NCBI GenBank assembly: GCA_016713305.1
Contig: JADJPK010000007.1
Coordinates: 248,001 to 312,000 of the forward strand
Origin: Betaproteobacteria bacterium
Lineage (GTDB): Bacteria; Pseudomonadota; Gammaproteobacteria; Burkholderiales; Ga0077523
Direction of reading: 5' to 3'
Length of the DNA: 64,000 bases
Shown here: positions 45,305 through 54,454 of the stretch, piece by piece
Layout of the letters: each line of letters opens with the position of its first letter
How positions within the stretch are numbered: position 1 is the stretch's first letter
Notes under the pieces: generated by a model
Seen by the model: only the letters and a program-made list of their open reading frames with translations
Databases searched by the model: none
What the model was told of the DNA's origin: nothing
Translations under genes and position numbers: made by a program

Positions 45305-46099
45305 ATGACGGCAGTCTTCGAACGTTTCGTCGGCATCGATTATTCCGGCGCCCAGACCGCCACATCCGCGGTCAAGGGGCTGCAGATCTACATGGCGGAG
45401 CAGGGTACGCTGCCCATCGCGGTTGCTCCGCCGCAACCGCTGCGGCACTGGTCCCGCCGAACGGTCGCCGAGTGGCTCGATGCAGAACTGCGCACCGGCA
45501 CGCCGACATTCGTGGGCATCGACCACGGGTTCTCGTTTCCCGAGAGCTACTTTCGCCGCTACGGACTATCGGCCTGGTCCGCGTTCGTCGACGACTTCTG
45601 CCTGCACTGGCCTACCGGTGGCGACGATTGCTCCGTGGACAACGTCCGTTCCGGCGCGATATGGCAGATGCAGAAGGGCCCCGAGACGCGGCGGGTCGGC
45701 ACGAGCGACGAATTCCGTCTCTGCGAACGATGGACATCCTCCGCGAAGAGCGTGTTCCAGTTCGACATGCAGGGGTCCGTGGCCAAGTCGACTCATGCAG
45801 GCATCCCCTGGCTGCGATGGATCAGGGACAACACCCGGCCGGCGCCCTGGTTCTGGCCATTCGACGGCTGGGTTCCCGCGCCGGGCCGATCGGTCATTGC
45901 GGAGATCTATCCGTCTCTGGTGCGCAACCGGTATCCGAGAGAGGACCGGAGCGTGGACGAACAGGATGCCTATGCGGTGGCTCGATGGCTCATGGAGTGT
46001 CAGTTGCGTGGCTCGCTCGAGCGCTATTTCAATCCGCCCCTCACGCTGGCGGAACGCCGCACGGCCGCCCTGGAGGGATGGATCTTCGGGGTCTCGTGA
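45305..46099 (+). CDS. DUF429-like protein, probable RNase H fold
   Basis: 264 aa. It begins ERFVGIDYSGAQTATSAVKG, where the Asp after GI is the first acidic residue of an RNase H-like/DUF429 core; TFVGIDHGFSFPESYF and VDEQDAYAVARWLMEC supply further acidic positions. DUF429 proteins are predicted nucleases of unknown role. Divergent from folE, with 140 bases between. Not tightly linked to neighbours. Confidence 0.65.
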   Translation: MTAVFERFVGIDYSGAQTATSAVKGLQIYMAEQGTLPIAVAPPQPLRHWSRRTVAEWLDAELRTGTPTFVGIDHGFSFPESYFRRYGLSAWSAFVDDFCLHWPTGGDDCSVDNVRSGAIWQMQKGPETRRVGTSDEFRLCERWTSSAKSVFQFDMQGSVAKSTHAGIPWLRWIRDNTRPAPWFWPFDGWVPAPGRSVIAEIYPSLVRNRYPREDRSVDEQDAYAVARWLMECQLRGSLERYFNPPLTLAERRTAALEGWIFGVS

Positions 46100-46305
46100 G
46101 ATCCAGGGCGCGCTCTGCGCAGTCGCGCTCTCCGCAACTGCGATCTGCAGGGAAGGAGCAATCGAAGTACGCGGTTGCGACGCACCTTCGGCGGATCCGG
46201 CCGAACGCATGACCGCGTGCCGGGTCAGACGACTCCGTATGCTGTTATCGTAGCCCTCCCTGCAAGGGCAGCCTGCCTGCCCACAACGAACGTGGAGATA
46301 CCGAG

Positions 46306-46782
46306 ATGATGAAATCCCTGACTGCCGTCGCTGCTCTCGCCATGCTTGCCAGCACCCCCGTCCTTGCCCAGGACAAGAAGACCGCCATCAACATCGATAC
46401 CGCCAAGAAGATCGCCGCCGGTTGCGTGGCCAAGGCAAAGGCCGAAGGCTGGCGCATGAACATCGCCATCGTGGACGACGGCGGCAATCTGAAGTACTTC
46501 GAACGCATGGACGGCGCCTTCCGTGGCAGCATCCAGATCGCTCAGTTGAAGGCCAACACCTCGTCCATGTTTCCGTTCCCCACCAAGGCCGTGGGTGAGA
46601 TCGCGCAACGCGTGCCGGGGATTGCCCACGTGCCGGGCATCGTGACGTTCGAAGGCGGAGTTCCGATCAAGACGGCAGGTGGCGAGCACGTCGGTGCCGT
46701 GGGCGTGAGCGGTGGAACTGCCGAGCAGGACGGCATCTGCGCTCAGGCCGGACTCGATCTCGTCAAGGACGATCTGAAGTAA
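46306..46782 (+). CDS. Secreted GlcG/HbpS family protein (haem-binding type)
   Basis: 158 aa. Signal peptide MMKSLTAVAALAMLASTPVLA with cleavage before QDKK. The family core reads WRMNIAIVDDGGNLKYFERM, then SIQIAQLKANTSSMFP and PIKTAGGEHVGAVGVSGGT, ending ICAQAGLDLV. HbpS members bind haem or protect against oxidative stress; GlcG members are linked to glycolate use. No glc genes lie nearby. A strong hairpin immediately follows. Confidence 0.85.
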   Translation: MMKSLTAVAALAMLASTPVLAQDKKTAINIDTAKKIAAGCVAKAKAEGWRMNIAIVDDGGNLKYFERMDGAFRGSIQIAQLKANTSSMFPFPTKAVGEIAQRVPGIAHVPGIVTFEGGVPIKTAGGEHVGAVGVSGGTAEQDGICAQAGLDLVKDDLK

Positions 46783-46803
46783 TCGTCAGCTTGCGTTGAA
46801 CGA

Positions 46804-46836
46804 CGTTTCCCGGCCGGGCTCAGTGGCCGGGAAACG
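46804..46836. terminator. Large perfect hairpin at the glcG-like/apt convergence
   Basis: CGTTTCCCGGCC (46804-46815) and GGCCGGGAAACG (46825-46836) form a 12-bp perfect stem with a 9-base loop. It covers the last codons and stop of apt and lies 22 bases after the rightward gene. Neither side has a T-run, so it may be a bidirectional, U-less terminator or a barrier to read-through RNA decay. Confidence 0.5.
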
Positions 46837-47348
46837 CGATGAGAGTGCGTACGGTGACGCCAGCGGATTCGAGCCGCAGGCGGCCGCCCAGGTCGGGCAG
46901 TTCGACCACGAATGCGGCTTCGACGATGTGCGCGCCGATGGATCTCAGCAACGAAGCGGCGGCATTTTGCCGTACCGCCGGTGGCAAGCAGATCGTCCAC
47001 CAGCAACACCCTCTCCCCTGGCTCGATGGCATCGGCGTGGATCTCCAGACGGTCGGTGCCGTACTCCAGTTCGTAATCCATCCCGATCGTGGCGGCGGGC
47101 AGTTTGCCCGGCTTGCGTATCGGCAAGAACCCTGCGCCCAGTGCCAGCGCAAGGGGAGCGGCAAAGACGAATCCGCGCGATTCGATGCCCGCCACCTTGT
47201 CGATGCTTCCCTTCGGGTGGCCGGCGGCCAGGGCGTCGAGTGTCCAAGCAAACGCTTCCCCGTCGGCGAGCAACGTCGTGATGTCCCGGAAGAGGATGCC
47301 CGGTCTGGGGTGATCCGGAATCGAGCGGATCCTGGAGGCGATATCCAT
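46820..47348 (-). CDS. apt: Adenine phosphoribosyltransferase (one frameshift)
   Basis: About 176 aa after correction. N-terminal DHPRPGILFRDITTLLAD is diagnostic of Apt, and the PRPP site is VLLVDDLLATGGT. At a T4 run on the plus strand (46966-46969) the frame shifts; with one base removed the protein continues AAASLLRSIGAHIVEAAF and ends at TGA 46820-46822 as in homologues. It salvages adenine to AMP with PRPP. A homopolymer error is the likely cause of the break. Confidence 0.93.
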
Positions 47349-47356
47349 CGGGACGC

Positions 47357-48448
47357 TCAGGGGCCGGCTTTCAGCCGTGGATAGTCATAGGGCAGGGGAG
47401 CGAACTTCCTGCCGGGCGGAATGGCGGCCTCGATGGCGTGCATCCGGTCCTCGCTGGCCGGATGGGACGAGAGGAGGGTGGGCACGTTCGGTCCCTCCGC
47501 CATCAGCTTGCGGAAGAAGGCGGCCATTCCGTGAGGATCGATGTCGTTGGCCAACAGACGCTGAACGCCCAGCGAGTCGGCCTCCGACTCCTGCGATCGC
47601 GAGAAATTCAGGTTGCCGAGATTCTCCGCCCACGCGGCGGCCACGGACCCGCCGGCATCTCCCAGCAGCAGAGACAGCGCGATGCGCCATCCGGCGGCGT
47701 GGACCAGGCCGCGCAAGCCGTGCCGGCGCTCGACGTGCTGCACCTCATGCGCCAGTACACCGGCTATCTCTTCGGCGCTGTCCGCTTTCTCGAGCAGGCC
47801 CGTATGGAACACCACGAAGCCGCCAGGCATGGCAAAAGCGTTCACGGAAGGATCGCGGGCGATGTAGAACTCGTAGGGGTAGGGCGATCCCTGGGTGAGT
47901 TTGCCCCCGAGTTCCTTGAGCATCGGCAACGCCGGGTGCGAATCCACGATGGCGAGGCTCACACGCTGCTGCGCGAAGGCCTGACGCCCGAACTTTATCT
48001 CCATCTCCACGGGAATCCGGCCGACGGCCCATTCGATGATGGGGCCGGTCAAGGCGACGAAGGCGATGACCAGGGCGATCGGGATGCCCACCAGGACTGC
48101 GATCAGGCCGGTCGAGATCCGGCGGGTGCGCTTTTCCGAGGCAGGTCTGTCAGGGCCGCCTTGAAGGCGTGCCATGAGCGTCTTCACCGCGTCCGGATCC
48201 GATACGGCGAGTGTGCATGCGCCGCGATCGGTGCTCCACTCGACGAAAAGCTGGCTGTGGTTGAAACCCCCTCGGCGCCAGCGCAGACCCTGCCATCCGG
48301 GAACCGCGACGCGGGCGTGATCGCCGGCAAGCTGGAGGCCGAACACCGATATGGAACAGGTGACCTGCTCTCCCTCGCGGTCGAAGTCCGGCCCGTAGGC
48401 CCGGGCGGCAATGCTGCCGCCGCCCGGAGCGAAGGCGTCGGCCGTCAC
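47357..48448 (-). CDS. M48-family zinc metalloprotease, membrane anchored
   Basis: 363 aa. GTG 48446-48448 overlaps the stop of the upstream AIM24-like gene (GTGA). An N-terminal ~110-residue domain (GWQGLRWRRGGFNHSQLFVE) precedes one membrane span (ISTGLIAVLVGIPIALVIAF) and the peptidase domain with VLAHEVQHVERRHGL (HExxH) and SRSQESEADSLGVQRL (third zinc ligand Glu). It ends DRMHAIEAAIP. Members degrade misfolded periplasmic proteins (BepA-like) or process others; the substrate is unknown. It starts just upstream of apt. Confidence 0.9.
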   Translation of the reverse strand: MTADAFAPGGGSIAARAYGPDFDREGEQVTCSISVFGLQLAGDHARVAVPGWQGLRWRRGGFNHSQLFVEWSTDRGACTLAVSDPDAVKTLMARLQGGPDRPASEKRTRRISTGLIAVLVGIPIALVIAFVALTGPIIEWAVGRIPVEMEIKFGRQAFAQQRVSLAIVDSHPALPMLKELGGKLTQGSPYPYEFYIARDPSVNAFAMPGGFVVFHTGLLEKADSAEEIAGVLAHEVQHVERRHGLRGLVHAAGWRIALSLLLGDAGGSVAAAWAENLGNLNFSRSQESEADSLGVQRLLANDIDPHGMAAFFRKLMAEGPNVPTLLSSHPASEDRMHAIEAAIPPGRKFAPLPYDYPRLKAGP

Positions 48449-49254
48449 TCGTCGTCGCCGCCCAGGAGTCCGCCCAGAGCCGCGCCGCCGAGCATGCCGC
48501 CGAGGACCGAACCCTGCTCTCGCGAGCCGCCCATCTGCGGTGCCGCGGCGAAGATGCGGCTGGCGAGCCGCGACAGAGGAAGCGACTGGAGCCAGACCGT
48601 ACCCGGCCCGCGCAGAGTCGCGAAAAAGAGGCCTTCGCCGCCGAACAAGGCCGTCTTGACCTTGCCCACGTACTCGATGTTGTAGTCGACGGTCGGTTGC
48701 ATGCCGACCAGGCACCCCGTGTCCACCCGGAGGAGTTCACCCGGTGCGAGTTCCCGCTTCAGCAGGGAACCACCCGCGTGCACGAAGGCCAGTCCGTCGC
48801 CTTCGAGCTTCTGCATGATGAAGCCTTCGCCCCCGAAGAATCCCACGCCCAGCTTCTTCTGGAAGGCGATGCCGACCGACACGCCGCGCGCCGCGCATAG
48901 GAACGCATCCTTCTGACAAATGAACTGGCCGCCGATCTGCGCGAGATTCACGGGGATGATCGTCCCGGGGTAAGGGGCGGCGAAAGCGACCCGGCGCTTG
49001 CCACTGCCCTGGTTCGCATAGATGGTCATGAAAAGGGATTCGCCCGTGAGCAGCCGTTTGCCCGCGCCGAGCAGTTTTCCGAACAGCCCGCCTTGCTGGG
49101 TGCCGTCGCCGAAGACTGTCTCGAGGCTGATGCCGTCCTGCATGTAGAACATGCTTCCGGCTTCGCCGATGGCTGCCTCTCCGGGGTCGAGTTCGACCTC
49201 CACGTACTGCATTTCCTGGCCAAAGATCTGATAGTCGATTACGTCTGCCGCCAT
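48445..49254 (-). CDS. AIM24/TIGR00266 family protein
   Basis: 269 aa. The start MAADVIDYQIFGQEMQYVEV, with EAGSMFYMQDGISLET, GFIMQKLEGDGLAFVHAGGS and VGMQPTVDYNIEYV, marks the TIGR00266/AIM24 beta-rich family, whose yeast homologue acts in the mitochondrial inner membrane. The C-terminus is a glycine-rich tail (SVLGGMLGGAALGGLLGG) that could insert in a membrane. Bacterial function is unknown. Four-base overlap with the M48 protease suggests a joint role, perhaps membrane protein quality control (inference). Confidence 0.85.
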   Translation of the reverse strand: MAADVIDYQIFGQEMQYVEVELDPGEAAIGEAGSMFYMQDGISLETVFGDGTQQGGLFGKLLGAGKRLLTGESLFMTIYANQGSGKRRVAFAAPYPGTIIPVNLAQIGGQFICQKDAFLCAARGVSVGIAFQKKLGVGFFGGEGFIMQKLEGDGLAFVHAGGSLLKRELAPGELLRVDTGCLVGMQPTVDYNIEYVGKVKTALFGGEGLFFATLRGPGTVWLQSLPLSRLASRIFAAAPQMGGSREQGSVLGGMLGGAALGGLLGGDDE

Positions 49255-49677
49255 GGTGGTTCACCGGGTAGGTTGAGGGAGATCCGTCGGGATCCGAAGC
49301 CGCCGATTATGACAAACGAGGGCGCCCGTGGCGTGACAGTGCGTCGTCCGGACGGGCGGTGGCGAGGGTCAGGCCACGCAGGTGCAGGAGCCTCTCGGTA
49401 GCCTTCGCGGGGGTGGCCGTTCGCCGTCTCAATGTCGAATTTCTTGACACGGATCACTGACGAGCTTCGCTTCGTGTCCGGCGATGGCGACGAATCAGTG
49501 ACTTGCGTCTCACGGTTCAGGTGGTACGGAAGATGTTAGGGCACAAAGTTGCGGTTCGATCGGAATCATGGCGTCGCCACCCGCGTCCGTGCAGTCGAGC
49601 AGGCGCAGGTGCCCAAAGAGATACGCCGGAGACCGGTCATCAGACTGGACCGCACTCAAACCAGGGAGCCATGCATA
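49255..49677. other. Divergent intergenic region before the large PEP-CTERM gene
   Basis: No supported gene in 423 bases. TTGACA occurs at 49444-49449 but without a convincing -10 at 16-18 bases. A GGGAGCC ribosome site (49663-49669) precedes the GTG of the PEP-CTERM gene. The leftward AIM24-like gene should have its promoter in the left part. Confidence 0.4.
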
Positions 49678-52214
49678 GTGAAGTCGCTACATCGTCCGGT
49701 GCCTGCAGCCGCGCGCCGCGCTTTTCGTTTGTCCGCCATCGCCACCGCTGTCCTGTTCGCTCACTGCGCCGCCGCCGCGGACGTGTCCTGGACGGGTGCT
49801 GGCGGAAACAGTTTCTGGGACGTGGCCACCAACTGGGATACCGGAGCGCGTCCTGACGTTGGGCAGTCGGTGGCGATCGGTGCCGTTCCCCTCGTGACCT
49901 TTCGCACTGCTTCCGGATTCACCGGTGCCACCGTAGACAGCATCGATTCGGATGCGGCGAACTTCGCCATGACGGGCGGGACTCTCACCCTGTCGGGGCC
50001 GTCTTCCTTCGCCGCCCTAACTCAAAGCGGCGGAATTCTGTCCAGCACTGCCAGTATCAGCGTTGGCGGGGGAGTCTGGAGCAATGGAAGCCAGCGGGGA
50101 GCGGGAATCACGACTTTCGCAACAGGCAGCACGTTCACCCTGGGCACGAGCGGCGCTGCAACCCTCTACGCGGACGGTGGCAGGATCCTGCGCAACGAGG
50201 GGACGGTGAACGCGAGTTACGGCAACGGCAACTTCACCCTGGATCTCAACAGTGCACCCGGAGCCACGGCTCTGACCGGTGCCGCCACGATCGAGAACGC
50301 AGGAACCTTCAACTTCTCGCCCATCATCAACCGGACCGCCACCATTTCTGCGTCGAACGGCGGCACGTCAGACAACGGTCTGGACGCTCAATTCAGCAAC
50401 TCGGGGACGTTCAACAAGGGTGGGGCAGGCACGGTGACCTTCTACGTCCTGTTCGCGAACTCCGGCACCGTGGACGTGACGCTGGATGCGGTGAATCCGA
50501 CATTCGGCAGCCTGGCCTTCATGCGCAACTCGATCTGGTCGGCCGGCAGCAGTCTCGAAGGCACCGGCAATGCGTTGTTCGGCGGCGGCGTCGCCAGCAC
50601 CAACGTGTTCCAGGCCGGTTCTTCGGTCACGGCGGGCCGCGTGACGGCCTTCCAGGGCACGGTCACGATCGAGTCGGGCGCGGTGTTCACGCCCAGCCTG
50701 CTCGAGATCGCGCAAGGCAACGTGGTCGTGATGCCGGGATCCACCTTCGCGCCCGTGCAGCTCGAGATGAACAACTCAGGCTCGCTGGACCTCAGGAGCA
50801 ACGACATCACCTTGCCAAACGGATCGCTGATCAGCAGCGGTCTCATCAAGGGCAGTGGCACGGTCACCTTCGAAGAGGCGGTTCTGCGCGGCGCGCGCTT
50901 CAAGGGTGCGGGCACCGCGCTTTTCGCAGCAGGCCACACCACGCAGTTCGGCGCCGGACAGGGCGGATCGCTGGACGCCGACGGCGGAAGAATCCTCCGC
51001 AATGAAGGCACCGTCGTGCTCGACTCGGGCTTGACCAACTGGGTGGCGGACTTCAACAGCACGCGGGATGGCACCGAGGCTGGTTCCGCCCGTCTGGAGA
51101 ACGCGGGTCTGCTGGACATGAAGACCTACCTCAACCGCACCATCACCTTCGGGGCATCGAACAATGGCGGGGCGGACAACGGAAGCGCCGCCCGCATCGA
51201 CAACACCGGCACTCTGCGCCAGACAGGGCAGGGTGGTGTGGTGATGAATCTCAAGGTCAACAACAGCGGCAACATCGAAGTCGGCGCGGGCACGACGCTC
51301 AACTTCTATGTCGGAACGCTGGATCAGAAGGCCGGCGGCAAGATGACGGGCGAAGGCACCGTCTATCTGCAGTATCTGGCCGGAACACCGCATTACTTCC
51401 GCACGGGTTCCACCACGGACGTGGGCCATATGCAGATCTGGGGCCCCGTGGTCATCGAGGACGGCGCACAGTTTGCGGGCGATTACGTGTTCCTCCGCGC
51501 CGTGAACGGCAGCAGTGTCACCAAGGTGGGCAGCCAGTCGCTGGTCTGGTCCGACGGCGTGCTCGACGTGGAATCCAAACTGACGGTCCAGCAGGACGTG
51601 CCCTTCATCCTGCGCGGGGGACGTCTCAACGGCGCCGGAACCATCGAGATGATCAACGCGGCCGCCGCGACTCGACCCACCCTTATCGCGGAGAACGGCG
51701 TGGTGGCCCCCGGCGGTTCGCTGGGTTCCCTGGCCGGCAGCGACTGGTCGTCGGGCACGCTCACCATCACGGGCGACTACGAGCAGAAGACTCCGGCGAT
51801 GCTGGAGATCGATCTGCGGTATCTCGGCTTGGCTCTCACGAACCCCTTGGTGGGGGTCGACAAGCTGGCCGTCAGCGGCGATGCCACGCTGGGAGGGGTC
51901 CTGGTGATCGAGATGGACGCCGCTTTCAACCCCAGTATCTGGTCGGGAAGACCTACACCGTGCTCACATCAAGCCGGCTCTTCGGTACGTTCAATACGCT
52001 GGCCGCGATCGGTGAGTGGGAAGGCTTCGGTTACGAAGTGAGCTACGTGGACAGCAACGACGCGGACAACTTCGCTGATCAGGTGCGCATCACCATCAAC
52101 GGCACCCCGGTTCCGCCACCGCCTCCCCCAGTGCCTGAACCCGGGACCTGGGGTCTGATGCTCGGTGGGCTGGGTCTGCTTGGGTGGGCTCGCAGGCGCA
52201 GCCGCAAGGGCTGA
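49678..52214 (+). CDS. Large PEP-CTERM surface protein with autotransporter-passenger-like repeats (one frameshift)
   Basis: Start GTG 49678 follows GGGAG and gives a signal peptide (RRAFRLSAIATAVLFAHCAA-like core). About 845 aa. The mature start VSWTGAGGNSFWDVATNWDT is the beta-strand motif common in passenger domains. The body is beta-helix-like, Gly/Thr/Asn-rich and internally duplicated (GGRILRNEGTV occurs twice, about residues 166 and 435). At a C4 run (51930-51933) one base seems lost; corrected, it reads FNPQYLVGKTYTVLTSS and ends with VPEPGTWGLMLGGLGLLGW plus Arg/Lys residues, the PEP-CTERM sorting tag. It is likely exported, processed by an exosortase and linked to exopolysaccharide or biofilm, as is usual for this class. 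Confidence 0.88.
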
Positions 52215-52256
52215 TCCGGTGGAACACGGGCGTGCGCAGGCGCGCCCGTGTCGTTT

Positions 52257-53042
52257 CTACCGCTTCATCGTTTCCAGAAATGCCGTCACCGCCCGATCGT
52301 GCTCCGGCGTGTGGTGTGCCAACGCCTGCATCGCGGCAGACAGCTCGAGCAGCGAATCCAGACGCTGGTGCCGGGCTTCCTTCATCAGCCGCTTCGTCAT
52401 GCGCAGCGCCGGCCCCGGATTCGCAGCGATCCTGTCCGCAAGTTTGCGGGCCTCATCGAGCAACTGATCGGGCGGCACCACCCGCGAGACAAGGCCGCAC
52501 GCCAGCGCTTCGGCGGCGTCCAGGGTGTCCCCCGTGAATGACAGTTCGGCTGCCCGGGAAAACCCCACCGTCCGCTGCAGCAGCCACGCACCGCCGTCGC
52601 CCGGGATAATCCCCAGCTTGACGAAGCTTTCTGCGAACTTGGCCTTCTCGGACGCGATCCGGATGTCGCACATGCAGGCAAGATCGCATCCCGCCCCGAT
52701 GGCAGCGCCGTTGACCGCCGCGATGGCAGGCACGTCCAGACGTTCGAAGGCGAGCGGAATCTGCTGGATGCCGCCGCGGTAGCCTTCGCGGATCGCGTAC
52801 GGGTGGCCCGCCGCGATGCCCGTCTTGTTCTTCATGTCCTTCACGTTGCCGCCTGCGCAGAATGCGCTGCCGGCCCCCGTGACGATCACGCACCTGACCT
52901 CCAGATCCGCCTGCACGCGATCGACCGCATCGGCGACGGCATCCCACTGCGCCTGGCTCGTGAGCGCGTTGCGCTCATCCGGATTGTTGAGGGTGAGCGT
53001 GACGACGCCCCCGGACTGCTCGTAGATCACGAAATCGCTCAA
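52257..53042 (-). CDS. Enoyl-CoA hydratase/isomerase family protein
   Basis: 261 aa from TTG 53040-53042, preceded by GAAGGAGA six bases upstream. Crotonase fold: FCAGGNVKDMKN forms the first oxyanion-hole part, VNGAAIGAGCDLACMCDIRI the second, and FVKLGIIPGDGGAWLLQRTV the catalytic Glu region, where the second Glu position reads Asp-Gly-Gly, as in many variants. It acts on CoA thioesters in fatty-acid or aromatic-acid beta-oxidation. It stands alone, divergent from the agmatinase-like gene. Confidence 0.92.
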   Translation of the reverse strand: MSDFVIYEQSGGVVTLTLNNPDERNALTSQAQWDAVADAVDRVQADLEVRCVIVTGAGSAFCAGGNVKDMKNKTGIAAGHPYAIREGYRGGIQQIPLAFERLDVPAIAAVNGAAIGAGCDLACMCDIRIASEKAKFAESFVKLGIIPGDGGAWLLQRTVGFSRAAELSFTGDTLDAAEALACGLVSRVVPPDQLLDEARKLADRIAANPGPALRMTKRLMKEARHQRLDSLLELSAAMQALAHHTPEHDRAVTAFLETMKR

Positions 53043-53118
53043 GCTGTTCTCCTTCGCTTTCGAACCGTTCCCCCAGTGTAGCCGGACAGACGCCGACGTC
53101 CGCCGCCGCGGTGGCCGG

Positions 53119-53144
53119 CGCGTTGCTAGACTGAACGCAACGCG
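53119..53144. promoter_or_regulatory. Inverted repeat before the agmatinase-like gene
   Basis: CGCGTTGC-N10-GCAACGCG is a perfect 8-bp inverted repeat ending 21 bases before the ATG, in the 123-base divergent gap. Position fits an operator overlapping the promoter or 5' leader. The binding regulator is unknown. Confidence 0.45.
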
Positions 53145-53165
53145 ACATTCCTGTCGGAGGCAGCC

Positions 53166-54117
53166 ATGGCCACGAACGAATTCGACCCCCAGGGTCTTCC
53201 GCGCTACATGGAGATCCCCACCTTCATGCGCACCCCGCTTCAGCGCGATCCCACCGGTCTGGACATCGCCATGATCGGGGTGCCCTACGACGGCGGTGTC
53301 ACCTGTCGTGCCGGCGCCCGGCACGGTCCCCGGGAGATCCGCAACCAGTCGTCCCTGTGCCGTGGCATCCACCACGTGAGCCGCATCAATCCTTTCGAAG
53401 TCTGCCGTGTGGCGGACGTGGGCGACGTGGTGTTCTCCAGGATCTTCGATCGCGATGCGGTCCTGAACGACATCGAATCCTTCTACCGCCGCATTCACGA
53501 GGCTGGCGCGTTACCCTTGACCGCCGGTGGAGACCACTCCATCACCTATCCGATCTACCGCGCCATCGCTCGCGAACGTCCCGTCGGCATGATCCACATC
53601 GACGCGCACACCGACACCTGGGGTGAGTGGGGCGGGAGCCGGTTCCATCATGGATCGCCCTTCCGGTATTCAGTGGAGGAAGGGCTCCTCGATCCCAGGC
53701 GCACAGTGCAGATCGGCATCCGCGGCGCGCAGGGGGTGGACGACGGCTGGCGCTATTCCGCCGAGTCCGGCATGCGCGTGATCTTCATCGAGGAGTTCAC
53801 CGCCATGGGGGTGGAAGCGGTCATCGCCGAAGCCCGGCGTGTCGTGGGCGATGGGCCCACCTACATCAGCTTCGACGTGGACGGCCTCGACCCCGGTCTA
53901 CGCCCCCGGCACCGGCACCCCGGAGATCGGTGGCATCACCACCAGGGAGGCCCAGCAGCTCCTGAGAGGTCTGCGCGGCTTGAATCTCGTCGGCGGTGAC
54001 GTTGTCGAGGTCTGCCCTCCGTTCGATCCTTCTGGCAACACCGCCCTGGTGGGGGCGACGATCATGTACGAGATTCTGTGTTTGCTGGCGGAAGGCGTCG
54101 GAAGTCGGCGTCGTTGA
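53166..54117 (+). CDS. Agmatinase/ureohydrolase family protein (one frameshift)
   Basis: About 316 aa. GGAGGCAGCC precedes ATG 53166. Manganese ligands of the arginase family are present: LTAGGDHSITYP, MIHIDAHTDTWG and YISFDVDGLDP. The frame changes near 53891-53895 (GACCCCGGTC); dropping one base continues VYAPGTGTPEIGGITTREAQ to the natural end at 54117. Substrate could be agmatine, guanidinobutyrate or guanidinopropionate; sequence does not settle it. The enzyme releases urea. Confidence 0.9.
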
Positions 54118-54454
54118 TCCTGGCGGGAGGAGGGACCCGCCCGGAAATCCCGGCGACGCGGAGAAGAAAGAGCATCTGACGAGTGGCCGTTCGGACTGTC
54201 GCCGCGGCTGACAGGCCAATCCTCGATCCCACCTTCACGGACCGCGGGCTCTGACGGCGGTCCATGCTGGAAAAACCCGTAGTATCGTCCGACGGATCCG
54301 CTGGCCGGGTCACATTCGGGCAGGCTCGCTTGACGCCACCGGTTTGTGTGCAAATCCACAAAGCCTGGACATGGCGCGGCACAGACCTAGAACCGGCGGA
54401 TTTCTTGCACTGTCCGCCTCCTGGACCGGGCGCCAGAGGAGTGGCCGGTCCCGC
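54118..54454. other. Gene-free stretch before the lipoprotein-RTX operon
   Basis: No supported gene. It holds an imperfectly GC-rich inverted repeat GGACCGC-N11-GCGGTCC (54239-54263) without a T-run, a possible terminator of the agmatinase-like gene, and AGAGGAG (54435-54441), a distant ribosome site for the next gene. No clear promoter was recognised. Confidence 0.4.

Noticed and set aside
49444..49449. TTGACA as a -35 box for the large PEP-CTERM gene
   Set aside because: No acceptable -10 hexamer at 16-18 bases; it lies 230 bases before the gene start.
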